Shown here: positions 36,801 through 46,403 of the stretch, piece by piece
How the letters are laid out: the number at the start of each line of letters is the position of its first letter
Position numbering within the stretch: the stretch's first letter is position 1
Origin: Gnetum montanum
Lineage: Eukaryota > Streptophyta > Gnetopsida > Gnetales > Gnetaceae
DNA: 64,000 nt
Direction of reading: 5' to 3'
Assembly (NCBI GenBank): GCA_015680685.1
Contig: MNCI01025392.1
Coordinates: 188,633 to 252,632, forward strand
Program-made: the position numbers and the translations under genes
Notes under the pieces: generated by a model
The model's input: only the letters and a program-made list of their open reading frames with translations
Told to the model about the DNA's origin: nothing
The model's database searches: none

Positions 36801-37377
36801 CATTTTTATCATGTAAATTTTTAAGCAATCTAACATACCTTCATTCTTATTTTCCAGTGGTTGATTAAATGTGCTGATTCTTTTGCATTGAATTATCAGA
36901 TGCCTAAACTACGATAGTATTACCCTATATTATACGTCTTCATTCTGTTTGTGTATTTCTTGAATCTTAGTGGCAATTGGGATGTGAAGACAAAGATACC
37001 GGAACAATGTCAGGTTTCCAAGCTAAAGTTGCCGCCATATTTTATGGAGTGGATAAATATTAAGGACATTTATCTGAATTTTTACAATCTTAGAGTACGC
37101 TTCCAGGATACGATTTTTCCATATTTTAATGTTTGTCTCACCATAGGCGATCTATGTTTGGTTATTGAACTGGTCTTTATTATCATAGGCTTCCGGAATG
37201 ATGGCAATGATGAAAGGTTTAAATATGCCAGTCTTTGGAACACATCATGTTGGTCTTGATGATGCCCAAAATATTGCCCGTGTGTTGCAGCGCATTCTTG
37301 CAGATGGTGCCTTGATGCAAATCACAGCAAAAAGGATTGGTCCACAAGTGAAATTTTTATTCAAGAATAGAATCTGA
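24634..37377 (+). CDS. ERL1: ERI1-like DEDDh 3'-5' exoribonuclease (plant ERL1 type), six exons
   Basis: Spliced protein of about 320 aa. Exons: 24634-24879, 28598-28797, 32142-32222, 34805-34927, 36971-37094, 37189-37377. All introns are GT-AG and the phases join cleanly. Catalytic DEDDh residues are all present: Asp and Glu in LVLDLEGKVEILEFPV, Asp in CGNWDVKTK, and His and Asp in THHVGLDDAQNIARV. The N-terminus is Ser/Ala/Arg-rich with few acids, which would suit an organelle transit peptide. It is followed by a possible CCHH zinc finger (C-x7-C-x7-H-x5-H) spanning the exon 1/2 junction. Known plant ERL1 acts in plastids on 5S rRNA 3' ends; the same role here is inferred. The length is close to the family norm. 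It is the only host gene in the window; introns are filled with LINE and SINE copies. The start is the first in-frame ATG; an upstream overlapping reading frame could reduce its use. Confidence 0.9.
24880..25640 (+). other. Intron 1, 5' part
   Basis: AT-rich intron sequence after the donor gttagc. I see no gene or recognisable repeat here. Confidence 0.5.
25645..28080 (-). mobile_element. L1-clade LINE fragment in intron 1
   Basis: The minus-strand track holds the end of ORF1 (28080-27600), an endonuclease start (KDHCMECNGF, about 27390-27420), an endonuclease end (LIDIPLKDCDYT, about 26720-26755), the linker (RINSWSREIDLKQRQLL and WIQEGDANSK, about 26170-26310) and early reverse transcriptase (IAIKYFKDLFSS, a KALDLEGF remnant of KAPGPDGF, then LYKIISKVFAQRLK) stopping near 25650. 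The 3' half of RT and the tail are missing, the reverse of the usual 5' truncation. Many stops. A SINE is nested at 27030-27245. Confidence 0.8.
27030..27245 (-). repeat. tRNA-derived SINE nested in the LINE
   Basis: Minus strand: A box TTTAGTTGGTTAAAGTATGC, then a B box (GGTTCAAATTTGACG) about 45 nt on, and a tail with ATGTTGCCTATATGTCTTG and a C-rich ACCACCCCACCCC. LINE endonuclease coding breaks off on its right side and resumes on its left. Confidence 0.55.
28380..28500 (-). repeat. SINE tail fragment
   Basis: Plus strand CCAAGACATATAGCTAACATG (28433) and ATACCTTAACAATAAACA match the tail of the SINE at 27030-27245 (GCAAGACATATAGGCAACATG). The tRNA-like head was not found. Confidence 0.4.
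28598..28797 (+). CDS. ERL1: ERI1-like gene exon 2
   Basis: Acceptor ttgacag|ATG, donor CACAG|gttcgg. Encodes the His half of the CCHH finger (QQHLDKFSH) and exonuclease motif I (LDLEGKVEILEFPV). Ends in phase 2. Confidence 0.9.
28798..31285 (+). other. Intron 2, first 2.5 kb
   Basis: Intronic, AT-rich. I recognise no gene. The block 29350-29870 is less AT-rich than its surroundings and could be an old mobile-element remnant, but has no diagnostic ends. Confidence 0.4.
31290..31890 (-). mobile_element. RTE-like LINE 3' end in intron 2
   Basis: Minus strand encodes the region after RT: RKKWQEASGVLAHRRIHTRL, KDKFYRIAIGTVILYSVEC (about 31735-31840), then VAEIGMLRWILCMTR (about 31650-31695) and a worn IVWPSAKKTREGSY. 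It ends with CCCAGATAGTTGGGATAAGGC and a GATGATGATGACGAC tail, the short repeat tail usual for this group. Stops and frame changes show it is dead. The 5' part is absent. Confidence 0.75.
32142..32222 (+). CDS. ERL1: ERI1-like gene exon 3
   Basis: 81 bp, acceptor gttgcag, donor gtatat. Encodes RFVRPVSMSKKRIEEYIEG and KYGKIHLDR. Phase 2 on both sides. Confidence 0.9.
32440..32820 (+). pseudogene. Exon-like coding island in intron 3, unrecognised
   Basis: After an acceptor-like atttcag (32438-32444), one frame reads QQLKEVIQQLDTYEKHELEC to a stop near 32538. A second frame reads on with a single stop through SDEVMKSTIHYRSESFQAM and a Cys-rich segment (CENIETCSKTNFSGCQKKHC, about 32700-32760) to about 32808. 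Coding-like composition, but no family recognised. It could be a captured gene fragment, a worn pseudogene or an alternative terminal exon. Confidence 0.3.
32821..34349 (+). other. Intron 3, middle
   Basis: AT-rich intron with a CTTCTTCTTCTTCTTC microsatellite at about 33645-33670. No gene seen. Confidence 0.4.
34350..34572 (-). repeat. tRNA-derived SINE in intron 3
   Basis: The minus strand has an A box (TTGGCCTAATGGTAAGGCTC), a B box (GGTTCAACTC, about 34498), then ACTGAGTTATGGATGAATTC and CTAAAACTGGT. Its body matches the SINE at 35811-36020 (ACTGAGTTATAAAT, GAAACTGGT). A second A-box-like TAGCCTAGTGG lies upstream at about 34557. Confidence 0.6.
34805..34927 (+). CDS. ERL1: ERI1-like gene exon 4
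   Basis: Acceptor cttacag, donor gtcagt. Encodes VWHDTAISFQETLQLFEVWL through LNRAAFVTC. Phase 2 at both ends. Confidence 0.9.
34928..35804 (+). other. Intron 4, 5' part
   Basis: No gene seen. A direct repeat, CCAGAAGATTTATGT followed by (A/G)AATT(A/G)CATTTA, occurs at about 35738 and 35779, just before the SINE. Confidence 0.4.
35811..36030 (+). repeat. tRNA-derived SINE in intron 4
   Basis: GAGGTATTAGCTTAGTGGTA holds the A box and CACAGGTTTGATTCCACTG the B box (about 35857). The body continues GAGCACTGAGTTATAAA, GAAACTGGTTGGATAGATC and TCTCAGTGGAGG. This is the best-preserved copy in the window. Confidence 0.7.
36031..36970 (+). other. Intron 4, 3' part with retroelement-like PBS word
   Basis: At 36190 the sequence TGGTATCAGAGTGC resembles the primer-binding site complementary to initiator tRNA-Met (TGGTATCAGAGC). 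A related phrase, TTTTGGAATTGGG, occurs before it (36155) and again at 36381. No LTR boundary or ORF could be tied to it. Confidence 0.3.
36971..37094 (+). CDS. ERL1: ERI1-like gene exon 5
   Basis: Acceptor atcttag, donor gtacgc. Encodes GNWDVKTKIPEQCQVSKLK (catalytic Asp of motif II) and LPPYFMEWINIKDIYLNFY. Ends in phase 0. Confidence 0.9.
37189..37377 (+). CDS. ERL1: ERI1-like gene exon 6 and stop
   Basis: Acceptor atcatag after a 94-bp intron. Encodes ASGMMAMMKGLNMPVFGTHH (catalytic His), VGLDDAQNIARV (last catalytic Asp) and the end FLFKNRI with TGA at 37375-37377. Confidence 0.92.
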   Translation, partial: ASGMMAMMKGLNMPVFGTHHVGLDDAQNIARVLQRILADGALMQITAKRIGPQVKFLFKNRI

Positions 37378-38197
37378 GATATTCCTCTGCAAAACTTTGC
37401 AGGATGAATATCTCTGCAAAACTTTGCAGGATGTTTGTGTATAAAATTTCTATTGATGTTTTTCTCACTAGCTGACCCTATTTTGTTAGGACAAAGCTAA
37501 GATGTTGATGATGTTTCCCTTCACTGTTCCAATTGTGGGTCCATTAGTTTGCACCATATATTAAGCTATTACCATCAAAAACATTTCTTGCAAACTATTA
37601 GTTTGCTGGAGCATCTCTTTTGTTAGATGCGTTCTCTCCGACTTATGCTGACTATAAAGTTGAGTAATAGGAAGGCTGTGCTTTGATTTCTCAGAAATGT
37701 AAAATATTATTTAATGTATTAATGCATTTTTGCCCTAAGGAATTCCTGATTGTATTCTAAACCTAAATTATATTATCAATACAACCTTCCTTTTATCACT
37801 TAAAAAGCATGATTTTCAAGGGTTAAATTTATGAAGCTTCCATCTGTACTTTGCAGAAAACAAACTTTAGCATGATTTAAGCTATTGTGGATTTTTCTAA
37901 TAAAATTAAAAATGATCCTATTGCATTGCAAATGAGCGCCATAAAGGATTATCAGATTTTCCAAATCTTTTATTACAATGAAAAAATATTTGACGAATTT
38001 TCATGTCTATAGCTCTAAGCAGAATATATTGTTCTTGCTCTTATGATAAATGCAGCTACATTAGATGCCAATACTAGTGGTGAAATACCTGATTGTGCAA
38101 TGCCATGAAGTATATGCTCAATATGGCTAATTAAAAATGACTTTCAGGTTCAGGCACCACCTTGAACTACCATTGGCAATGACTTTCCTGTTTAAGT
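37378..38197 (+). other. 3' flank of the ERI1-like gene
   Basis: AT-rich, presumably 3' UTR then intergenic. CTCTGCAAAACTTTGCAGGATG is present twice in tandem at about 37384 and 37412. No gene recognised. Confidence 0.4.
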
Positions 38198-38680
38198 AAT
38201 GATTTCTAATAATGGTAACAATACATTGTTGATTTTTATTTAGCCTTTTTTCATCCTGTATGTTTATATCATGTTTAACTTCTTGCTTCAAAATTTTTAT
38301 ATTTATAAATGACGATGCTCTTTGAACTTTACCATCATTTATTGTTTCTTATTCTAGTTAATATCAGCAATTCTTTGACCAACATACCTTGTTTGGTTAA
38401 ATAAATATTTGAAATAGATAAAAGAAATTCATAAGACTGCAATGATTTCTAATAATAGTAACAATACATTATTGTTTTTCATTTAGCCTTTATCATCATG
38501 TATGTTTATATCATGTTTAATTTCCTGCTTCAATTTTTTTTATATTTATAAATTATAATACTTTTTGAAATTTTACCATCGTTTTGACACCTTATTCTAG
38601 TTAGTATAAGCAATTCTTTCACAACATACTTTCTTCAGTTAAATAAATATTTGAAATAGATAGAAGAAATTCAAAAGCTT
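38198..38680 (+). repeat. 243-bp tandem duplication
   Basis: Copy 1 38198-38440 and copy 2 38441-38680 both start AATGATTTCTAATAAT and end TTAAATAAATATTTGAAATAGATA plus AGAAATTCA. About 85-90% alike by eye. Non-coding. Confidence 0.75.
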
Positions 38681-39009
38681 TTTTTGCTAGATGAATTTAA
38701 AGTGAAGAGATTAACATAATATGATATTATGCTTTTTGAAACAAGGTGATGTCATTAAAGGTTGAAGCTATTTGCCCATTTATAGCTACATTCATAATCT
38801 TTTTGCATCTTCATTGGATAAATACTTTTTAAAAAGTGACAATAGAAACCCATGATAAAGGATTGCTTCATGAGGCAGTTCCATGGTTTAATAAATGGAA
38901 CATTCAAAAGTACAAGGGGAGGATTTAATTCAATGGCAAACTATTTATCTTATGGTATTCCTGAGCATTTACAATGCACAATCAGTATAGCATGAATAGG
39001 ATCTCATTC

Positions 39010-39200
39010 TAAAAGTTGAAAAAAGTAGATGGCTCAAAATTCTTTGTGAAAATCGATTGTGCAATACAAATATCATTGAAGATGAATACCCCATCTTCTT
39101 GCAATGTACTACATTGGAGCACATTAGACATAGGTGGAATATTACTATGGCAAATTTGGCTGATTTGTTCCAAATGTTACTAGAAATTTCTTAATAATGT
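39010..39200 (+). mobile_element. Possible LINE C-terminal zinc-knuckle fragment
   Basis: The plus frame reads VEKSRWLKILCENRLCNTNI, IEDEYPIFLQC and LEHIRHRW up to a stop at about 39193. The Cys spacing and the IEDE..FLxC..xxxxR layout recall the segment after RT in some non-LTR elements. Short and isolated; the upstream frame (about 38855-38935) also reads for a while. Confidence 0.35.
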
Positions 39201-39944
39201 TTTCAAAACTCATTGCATGTATATTTCTACCCATGTAATAAATTTCAGTTTCAATTAAATGAATTTTTTTTAATGTTGCAAACTTAATATTTTTCATTCA
39301 CTTTCATATATATTCTTATTTGTAATCAATAAATTTTTTTCATTATCTAATTCAACAAGTTTACCAATTATTAACATCCTTTGAATTAAAGAATTTATTC
39401 TTTCGCAATACAATTTTTGATTAACTAAGATTTGTACATCTATTATTGTTTGTATCCATAAAAGAAACGTGAAATATTTGAACATATAATTAAGCTACCA
39501 ATTTTACAGAATCATGATTTTTTTGAAAAAATATACAATGGATATACTTGTATAATTGCTTTTTCTATGTTATGCTATTATGTTTGACTTTTCTTGAATT
39601 AAATATAAATTGGGTAGTTACCTCGTATAGGCTTAAATCCTTCACTTTTAAGACAACCTCATGGAGGCATACAAAAAGTTTGGTGACAAAGTGTCATCAT
39701 GATTAACATTGTTTGTTAATGTGTTTGAATGCTTATGAAGATAAATTTAAAAAATAGAAAAACTATACAACAAAACTTGTTTCCTTAGATCTCCTTCGAT
39801 GAATACGAGATGATGAGATTTGAATAGTAGATAAATAATTTGACTTTGAATTAATGCCTCTCTTGGTACTATTCAAATAAAAATATTTCTTTCATTTTAC
39901 ATTTTCCTAAAGTTTTTAATATAGTGTTTGTCTTACCATTATGC
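39201..39944 (+). other. AT-rich intergenic stretch
   Basis: Nothing recognisable beyond AT-rich runs. Confidence 0.4.
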
Positions 39945-40252
39945 AAACCTACTTAGGATTCCTCTTTCTTTGGAGGAGCTTCACTAAGAAGACCATCCTC
40001 TTACTCTAGAGGAGCTTTAGCCCCACCTAAAAATAAAGCCCTAGGCCTTGATGGTTGGACCAATGACTTTTTTCTAATTCCTCTCACCTATCATTAACCT
40101 TTCCCTAACTCACATTTTTGCTTAGATCACTCAATCCAATTTCTTCCCCAAGTCTTGGAACTTTAACCTATTATTCCTAATTCCCCAAAAGCTATCATCA
40201 TGCTCCCCAAATCACTATAGAACTATTAGCCTATGCTTAGTGCTATACAAAT
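39945..40252 (+). mobile_element. L1-type LINE reverse-transcriptase fragment, cut by element A
   Basis: With frame changes the plus strand reads the early RT blocks: LKIKALGLDGWTNDFF (compare KAPGPDGF...F), then a LxPKSxxNYRPxxLCxVLYK-like end at about 40195-40250. It breaks off exactly at the TGATGAG start of element A's LTR (40253). Confidence 0.55.
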
Positions 40253-41092
40253 TGATGAGTCATAGTTTTGTCAGCTACGTCGACAAGGCCTCGTCGATGC
40301 AATGTCCGTATTTCGCCTATAAATACATGCATAAGAGCTGCATTTATGACATCGAGATTTCAGAAGTAGCAAAACTCTTGTAGTTTGTTCATTTGAGAGT
40401 TAGAATTTTTCTTTCGAGTGCCCATAGCAGGAGTCATTGAGTGCATGGGTCTTTATTCGACCATTGTTGTACCTGAGCACACAACTGTGTGTGCGGCAAT
40501 AAAGACGAGCTTTTTGATAAACCTTGCAGCATTCTAGATAGATTAAATATTTTATTTATGCATTTAATATTTTCAACTATTTATTAAATGATTTTCAGTA
40601 ATTAAGTTAATGAAGCAATTAAGTAAGATAAGTGAGATAGATTAAACACATTAGTACGACCATTTCAAGTGTAACATGTATTCACTTGGTAATCCTAGTA
40701 GTGTTATTGCTTAGTACGTCCAATAGCGTAGTGCTTGGTAACCCAGTAGTGGATACGTGGGTTCAGGACATGTGGAGAGAGTGGGACTAGATGCTTATGT
40801 TAGGACTAGTTAGATATTAGTTAATTAGTTAAATTAAATTAGTTAATACAATTACTTTTATCTTCCTTTTGAACACCAAACCATAAAATATAAAATGATA
40901 AAAATCAGATGCCTCAATTACACTAAACCATACCAATGTATGTTACAAGTGTATTTGGCAAAACAACAATTAACCTTAAGGCAAAGGTTCACTGCCTAGA
41001 AAACTAGTGCACCAAAAACTACAAAGTTCACGGAATTCAACTAGATCGCACATGAACGCTTTGTGATTCGTATGGTTGGGCGTAGGGGGTAC
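40253..41092 (+). repeat. 5' LTR of Athila element A
   Basis: Starts TGATGAGTCATAG. TATA box CCTATAAATACATG at 40317-40330 behind a short U3 with GTCGAC, AAGGCCT and two CGTCGA words. R-U5 matches B and D (AAAACTCTTGTAGT, CCCATAGCAGGAG, GACGAGCTTTTTGAT, CGTATGGTTGGGCGTAGGGG). The last 20 or so bases and the primer-binding site are lost at about 41092. Confidence 0.8.
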
Positions 41093-41201
41093 CTTGAGAT
41101 TTGTGAATATTATTTATATCATTGGACGAACTCAAGGTCAACATCACTCTCAATGACATATAACTTACTAAGCACACTAATAATTTTATTTGTTTTGCAA
41201 A

Positions 41202-42013
41202 ATGTCTTCTTCTTTCTACAAATGCAAAGATGTCAAACCATCGACCCCATAGGAGTAAAAAGTGGTAGATACTCATCCAGATGAGTATGTACTGGACTTC
41301 ACCTTCATCTTACATCAAGATGAATAGCTGCAATGACATGATATGGAGAGAAACATTGTCTTGCCCCCCGATCAATCTGTACCTAGGATGCTACTTAAAA
41401 CTCTTAAGAAGTTGGACATCTTAGATCTTCACGAGAATACATTGTGGATGGTTATGACAATCAGGATTATCATCCCACTAAAACACAATGTAGGCAAGAT
41501 TGACATCAGGAGAAGCACCATGAGTTTACAAAGGGGAAACACTTTAGTAATCCATTGTTCTTGCTAAATTAAGATGACAATGAGGATCCTCCTCCTGAAG
41601 GTTCTCAACATGAAAATTATCCACCCACTGTTATTGGTAATGAGGGTGCAACCCTAAACCTGGGATCCACTATTCATAAACTAGGTTTAGGAAAAAGTGA
41701 CAGCCAAGGTAGGAACTCGGGCAAGCATCACAATAGCAAGGGATCTCTAAGGATGGTGGTCATAATGAGCAAAAAAGTGGTGGTAGACACCATGGTGGTG
41801 GTGGCAGTCCACCTTCCTCTCCATCCTCTTCATCTAATTCTAAACATTCCTCTTCATCTGTCAATTCTCATAGAAGCTGCTATTGAAATAATCGTGATGA
41901 AGGTGATCAACAAGACAACAATAACTATGAAGGCGACTAAGATTGAAGGGATGGTCAAAACCATCATTAGTGTCATTGATGTAGTGATGATGATGAACCT
42001 TTGTTAGCAACTT
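41202..42013 (+). pseudogene. gag N-terminal part of element A
   Basis: Starts ATG 41202 (MSSSFYK), like B (49942, MSHSSYK) and C (48036, MSSSNKS). Keeps HPDEYVLDFTFILHQDE, ERNIVLPPDQSVPRML and, further on, a Ser/Arg/His/Asp-rich stretch ending DDDEPLLAT (with frame changes) at about 42010. It is cut there by the LTR of element B (TGATGAGAG at 42014). The presumed target pentamer AACTT is at 42009-42013. Confidence 0.8.
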
Positions 42014-42279
42014 TGATGAGAGTGGTTACTCCAGCGATTACTCTAGTAGTTATTCTAATTATTAGAGTGGTTACTCTAGCGGTTACTCCAGTAGTTATTC
42101 TAATTATTAGAGTGGTTCCTCTAGCAGTTACTCTAATTACTAGAGTGGTTACTCTAGCGGTTACTCCAGTAGTTATTCTAATTATTATAGTGGTTACTCT
42201 AGCAGCTACTCTAATTATTAGAGGGGTTACTCTAGCGGTTACTCTAGTAGTTATTCTAATTATTAGAGAGGTTACTCTA
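42014..42279 (+). repeat. U3 tandem repeats of B's 5' LTR (left piece)
   Basis: Alternating 45- and 33-bp units starting GAGTGGTTACTCTAGCGG and ending in the dyad CTCTAATTATTAGAG or TTCTAATTATTAGAG, built from a 12-mer GTTACTCTAGYR. Continues after element C at 49025-49070, right before the TATA box at 49079. The same array opens the 3' LTR at 59667. Confidence 0.85.
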
Positions 42280-43106
42280 TGATGAGTGGCGAGATACCCC
42301 TACACTCAACCATACGAATACGAGCGTAGCATGCACGATCTGGTCGAACTCCACAGACTAAGTGCCTACATGCCCATGGAACACTTAGGGTTAATCATTC
42401 GTTGTCTTCCCAGACTTACTTGTAGTTGTCACGGTGTATGGTTAAGTAAGTCTGAGGTATATGATTTTTATAGCTTTTTATGTTTTTGTCTCCTATGCTA
42501 ACAAGGTGAAGGGTTGAGAAACTAATTACTAACTCTAACTAATGAACTAAGTCTAAATTACCTAGCATTAGCATCCATTCCCACTTACCGTACACACCTT
42601 GAACCGATGCAACCGTGGCTACCAAACGCTAGTCGTTGCTAGGATCACCAAGCGTAACGCACGTGCTCGAAGTGGTCCTACTGAGGCACTTAACTAGGAG
42701 AGAAGGGTTGAGAGAGAAAGCAGTAAATAACATATAAGAAATAACAAATAATAAATAACAGTAAATAAAATCCTAATTAGCCTATTCCATGCACTGCAAG
42801 GTTTATCCAAGAAGCTCGTCTTTATTACCGTACACAAACTTGTGTTTAGGTATAATGTTTGCTCGAATAAAGATCCGTTCACTTTAGGACTCCTACTGCG
42901 GGCACATGGAAAATATTCTATCTCTAGAGTGATCAATCTGCTAGAGTTTCCTTACTGTCTAGCCTATGATGAGGAAACAAGGTAGGGCCGCCTCTTATTT
43001 ATAAATATGACGGCGCACTACGATATTGCGGGGGAGGATGCGATATTGCGTACATGATATCGCTAGGGATGAAATATCGTGGCCCATGCGATATCGCATC
43101 TCATCA
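42280..43106 (-). repeat. 3' LTR of element C
   Basis: 827 bp, plus-strand ends TGATGAGTGG...CTCATCA. Minus-strand TATA (TTATAAATAAGAGG) at about 42997-43005. U3 (43010-43106) carries about four CGATAT(C/T)GC-type words. The polypurine tract lies at 43107-43116. Confidence 0.9.
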
Positions 43107-44980
43107 TGCCCCCATGACTAAATGAAAACTCGTCCTTGAGTTCCTTACAATAATATCGGGAAGGTATGGGATTATTGACTCAAAATAAAACTAATGGAAT
43201 GAACTGTAAATGGATCATCATTACAAGACTTGACAAAACTGATGTTCATGACAACAAGAGTGAACACCTTATTACATTGACATTAGGCCTCATTTGGTAG
43301 CTGAGAGAGAAGAGAGAAAGAAGTGTTGCTATTGCCAATGCCAAGATTGCGCCTTTCGTTGTCCATCCATAAGTGCACCATTAGTCTTGCTCCTTGCATA
43401 GCTACTTCCAGCATTGCTCCATTCCAAATGTTCCTTCCAGATCCCCTTCATTGTTGCATGATTGCCATCTACACACACAACATAATCGTATATTAGCAAG
43501 GGTAAATGAATCATCATGTAATTAATACCTTGCTTCGGTGAAAGGTCTATTGGCTGAGTTGTGGTATGGTTGATACGGATCTGGAGATATATTAATGATG
43601 ACTACCGAAGGTGTAGGGGTTAGGAGAAAATTGAAAAAATCAGGGCTAGGAGAAAATCGAAAAAATTGGGCCTCATACCCCCATGACTAATCGCAAACCT
43701 CTGGTAGTGTTACAATGGAGAAAGAAAGAGGAACAAGAAAGATGAGGAAAAAGAAACAACTATAGCATTGATGAAATGGATGTCAAGATGGAAATGAACA
43801 AAATAAAATTAATTGCAAAATGTTAAGGGAAAGAATTTAACTGGTGCACCAAATAGGGATGTCAATGGGTCCTCCCCAAAGTAGGGTCATGCCCTTAATG
43901 CCCTAACAAACCCACATTCAAAGAGTCCNTAACAAGGTGGTGTACAACCCCTTGTGTATTTCATGATTAATGTGACTTGGCAAATCTTATTCCAACTCTA
44001 GCCTCAAACCAACCACATCCAGTGACTTCGCATCAATGCATCTGGTTAATCCATCCCCTTGAATAATAAGAATGCTTCCCCCAACAGTCACCACCATTCC
44101 GATGAAACAAGGAGGAAAGAATGGGAAGCGAGAAGGGCCTTAGTTAGAGGGAACATTTTTGGTTCCATAACTAGTGCTTATAGCCCAAGGGATTATTCGT
44201 CTAAGGGGTGTGCTTTGAATTCTCACACTTTTTTTTTTGTGTTTTGTGTTTTTATGCGTGAGAACCACACCATGCAAAGACTTCTTATTTTTATTGTCTC
44301 AGCTTCCGATAATTGGATAACATCGAAACAACCAGAAAACTCCAGAAGAAAACATCTAAGCACCCAAGAGAATGGCCAACACAAATGCATCGAGTTCCCT
44401 TGAAGTCACACCCTTTTCAAACCTTGAGTCTTTCCTTAGTTTGAGAAATGCCCAATCACCGATTCGTTAATGTTCTTATTATGAAGGGGACTATACATTT
44501 CCAAGCCAAGAGAGACCATAGAAATTGGTAGATGGATGGATGAAGTGAACTCATTTCCTGCCATATCAAAAGAAAGATACCTTAGTATCAATATCATGAC
44601 TTAAAGGTAAAAACCAAACATTAGCAATCAATATGAAAACAGTTCATACCATCAGGAAGAACACTTATTGGGTGACAAACTTACATGGTGGATCACACAC
44701 ACATAAACACACAAAAAATGAAAAAGTACAACGATGTTGAAAAACAAAAACAAGAAAAGTTAAAGAAATTTGTAAGACAAAAACAAGAAAGGTTAAAGAA
44801 ATTTGTAAAACAAAAACAAGAAAGGTTAAAGAAATTTGAAAAAAAAAATGTGTAAGACAAAAACGTGTAAAACAAAAATGTGTAAAACAAAAACTTGTAA
44901 AACAAAAATGTGTAAAATAAAAACATGCAAAAAAAATGTGTAAACCAAAAACTAAAAAGAACTGAGGGCCTCCAATGATC
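43107..44980 (-). other. 3' spacer of element C
   Basis: Non-coding spacer with the landmarks of B and D in reverse. A short frame at 43329-43470 (VCVDGNHATMKGIWKEHLEW) follows a GTGTGTGTAG|ATGG junction-like site (about 43462-43475) that B shares (59267). A repeat block at 44715-44950 has 33-bp units (CAAGAAAGGTTAAAGAAATT) and (GTGTAAAACAAAAAC)n. A single N is at 43929. Confidence 0.6.
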
Positions 44981-44981
44981 A

Positions 44982-46403
44982 TCATAGGTGGCCATCTCCC
45001 CCATGCCTGAATTGCAAGGGAGAGATCCGAAATAATGAGCATCTATTTGAATTTCGTAAAAGTGTCCAACTTCTTCTCACTGATGTTCTCAGATTAAGGG
45101 GTGGAAGTTGGCGACGCTCATACTCCAATGTTTCTGTGCCTCCATTGTTAACATGAGTTATTTCCTCAGTTCGTTCTGTGCATATTCGTTTGCTCTTTCT
45201 AGTAGCTGTCAACCATGGGGTGTCTACTACTGGTGTGGTTGCTACATACAGGCACCTTTGAATTTGTGTTTTTTGGACACACCAATTACATGGAAGAGAT
45301 GCTGAACATTTTTCCATGTCATCACCCTCTGAGTCACTGTATGTGATGCACGGAACTTTCTTCTTCTCGATCTTTCCATAAATGTTTATCTTAGATATCT
45401 GTAAGGAAAGATCGCGGATCCCTAGGTATGCATCTACTGTACTTTGCCATGGCCTTCCCATTATAATTGAGAAGCCCCCATTGTTGCTATTAACTTCTAT
45501 CACCAGGAAGTCAGCTAGGTAAGACCAACCACACAGTGGTAACAATGTCCACCAATCCCAATGGAATGGTGATGGACTGATCAGCCAGCTCTAGTTGGAT
45601 GTTGCTCTTCTTAAGTTGGGACAGGTTCCAGGCTTGATACATCTCTCGTGAAATTAGGTTGACTCCGGAACCTGAGTTAAGAAGAGCCTTATGTGGTTTG
45701 TTCCCAGCAATTTGTAAATAGATTAAGGGACTCCCAGGGTTAGATAGTTTCCAGGGAAGGTGGCCTACCTTGATCCAGTCGGTTACGGTATGCATTAACA
45801 TAACCGTATGCGTACAGCTTTGTTGTTGGATTGAAGGGTGCTCCGAAGTGTTAGATGGTGGAGGAGTGTACACGGGCTCAACTGCTTATTTTTGCGAGAG
45901 CTTGTCTGAGCTTTTGGTTCTGAAGAAAGGTCTTCTCTTTTTACAGTTGTCAGAACCAGCAGCAGGTTGGATATTTACAGCTCTCGCAGTGTTACGTTAC
46001 TGTGGTTGAGTAGGGAGTTCCCCTTGCATTGTTGGAGCAGGTTGTATGGGAACTACAAGTGGAAGAGGTGCAGATGGAGTTGGAGGATGGTAAGTATGTG
46101 GGGTGCCTCCCGGAGGAGAAGGAGTCCTCCTAAAGTACTCCTAAACTTGGTAGTGACATTGGGGAGTTGTGTGACTCATAGAGTCACTTGGAGAAATCAG
46201 CTACTGCACATAATATCCATAAGGATCAGGTTTCCGATAAGGGTACTGTTGTGTCAGCGGTGGCATCCCCCATGACTGTGGGTATTGCCACTGTTGATGT
46301 TGTCTGATGGGTTGTGGTGGAGTTCCACTTGGATAGTATGTCAATGGTTGGTGGAACTGTCTTGGGTTACCTTGGGGATAAGGTAACCTTTGGGGTGTCT
46401 GCT
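44982..46403 (-). pseudogene. gag C-terminus and protease of element C
   Basis: From the gap edge: PYPQGNPRQFHQPLTYYPSG and QQYPYRKPDPYGYYVQ, a Pro-rich linker, HTVMLMHTVTDWIKVGHLP, then protease: ALLNSGSGVNLISREMYQAW (about 45632-45691), LELADQSITIPLGL, a frameshift near 45540, and GGFSIIMGRPWQSTVDAYLG with SKINIYGKIEKKKVPCITYS (about 45340-45480). The catalytic Asp is Asn (LLNSGSG). The frame then passes (to 44982) straight into FRISPLQFRHGGDGHL, the equivalent of B's pol end at 57680-57720, so RT to integrase is deleted. Few stops; better preserved than A, B and D. Confidence 0.8.

Noticed and set aside
42001-42282. Hydrophobic 93-residue frame rich in VVTLAVT/LIIR
   Set aside because: It is a frame of the U3 tandem repeat of B; the same repeat at 59667-59920 gives a similar frame. 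Not a membrane protein.
44665-45042. Phe-rich minus-strand frames (FLFYTFLFYKF-like)
   Set aside because: Produced by the AAAACAAAAA-type minisatellite in C's spacer, not by a gene.
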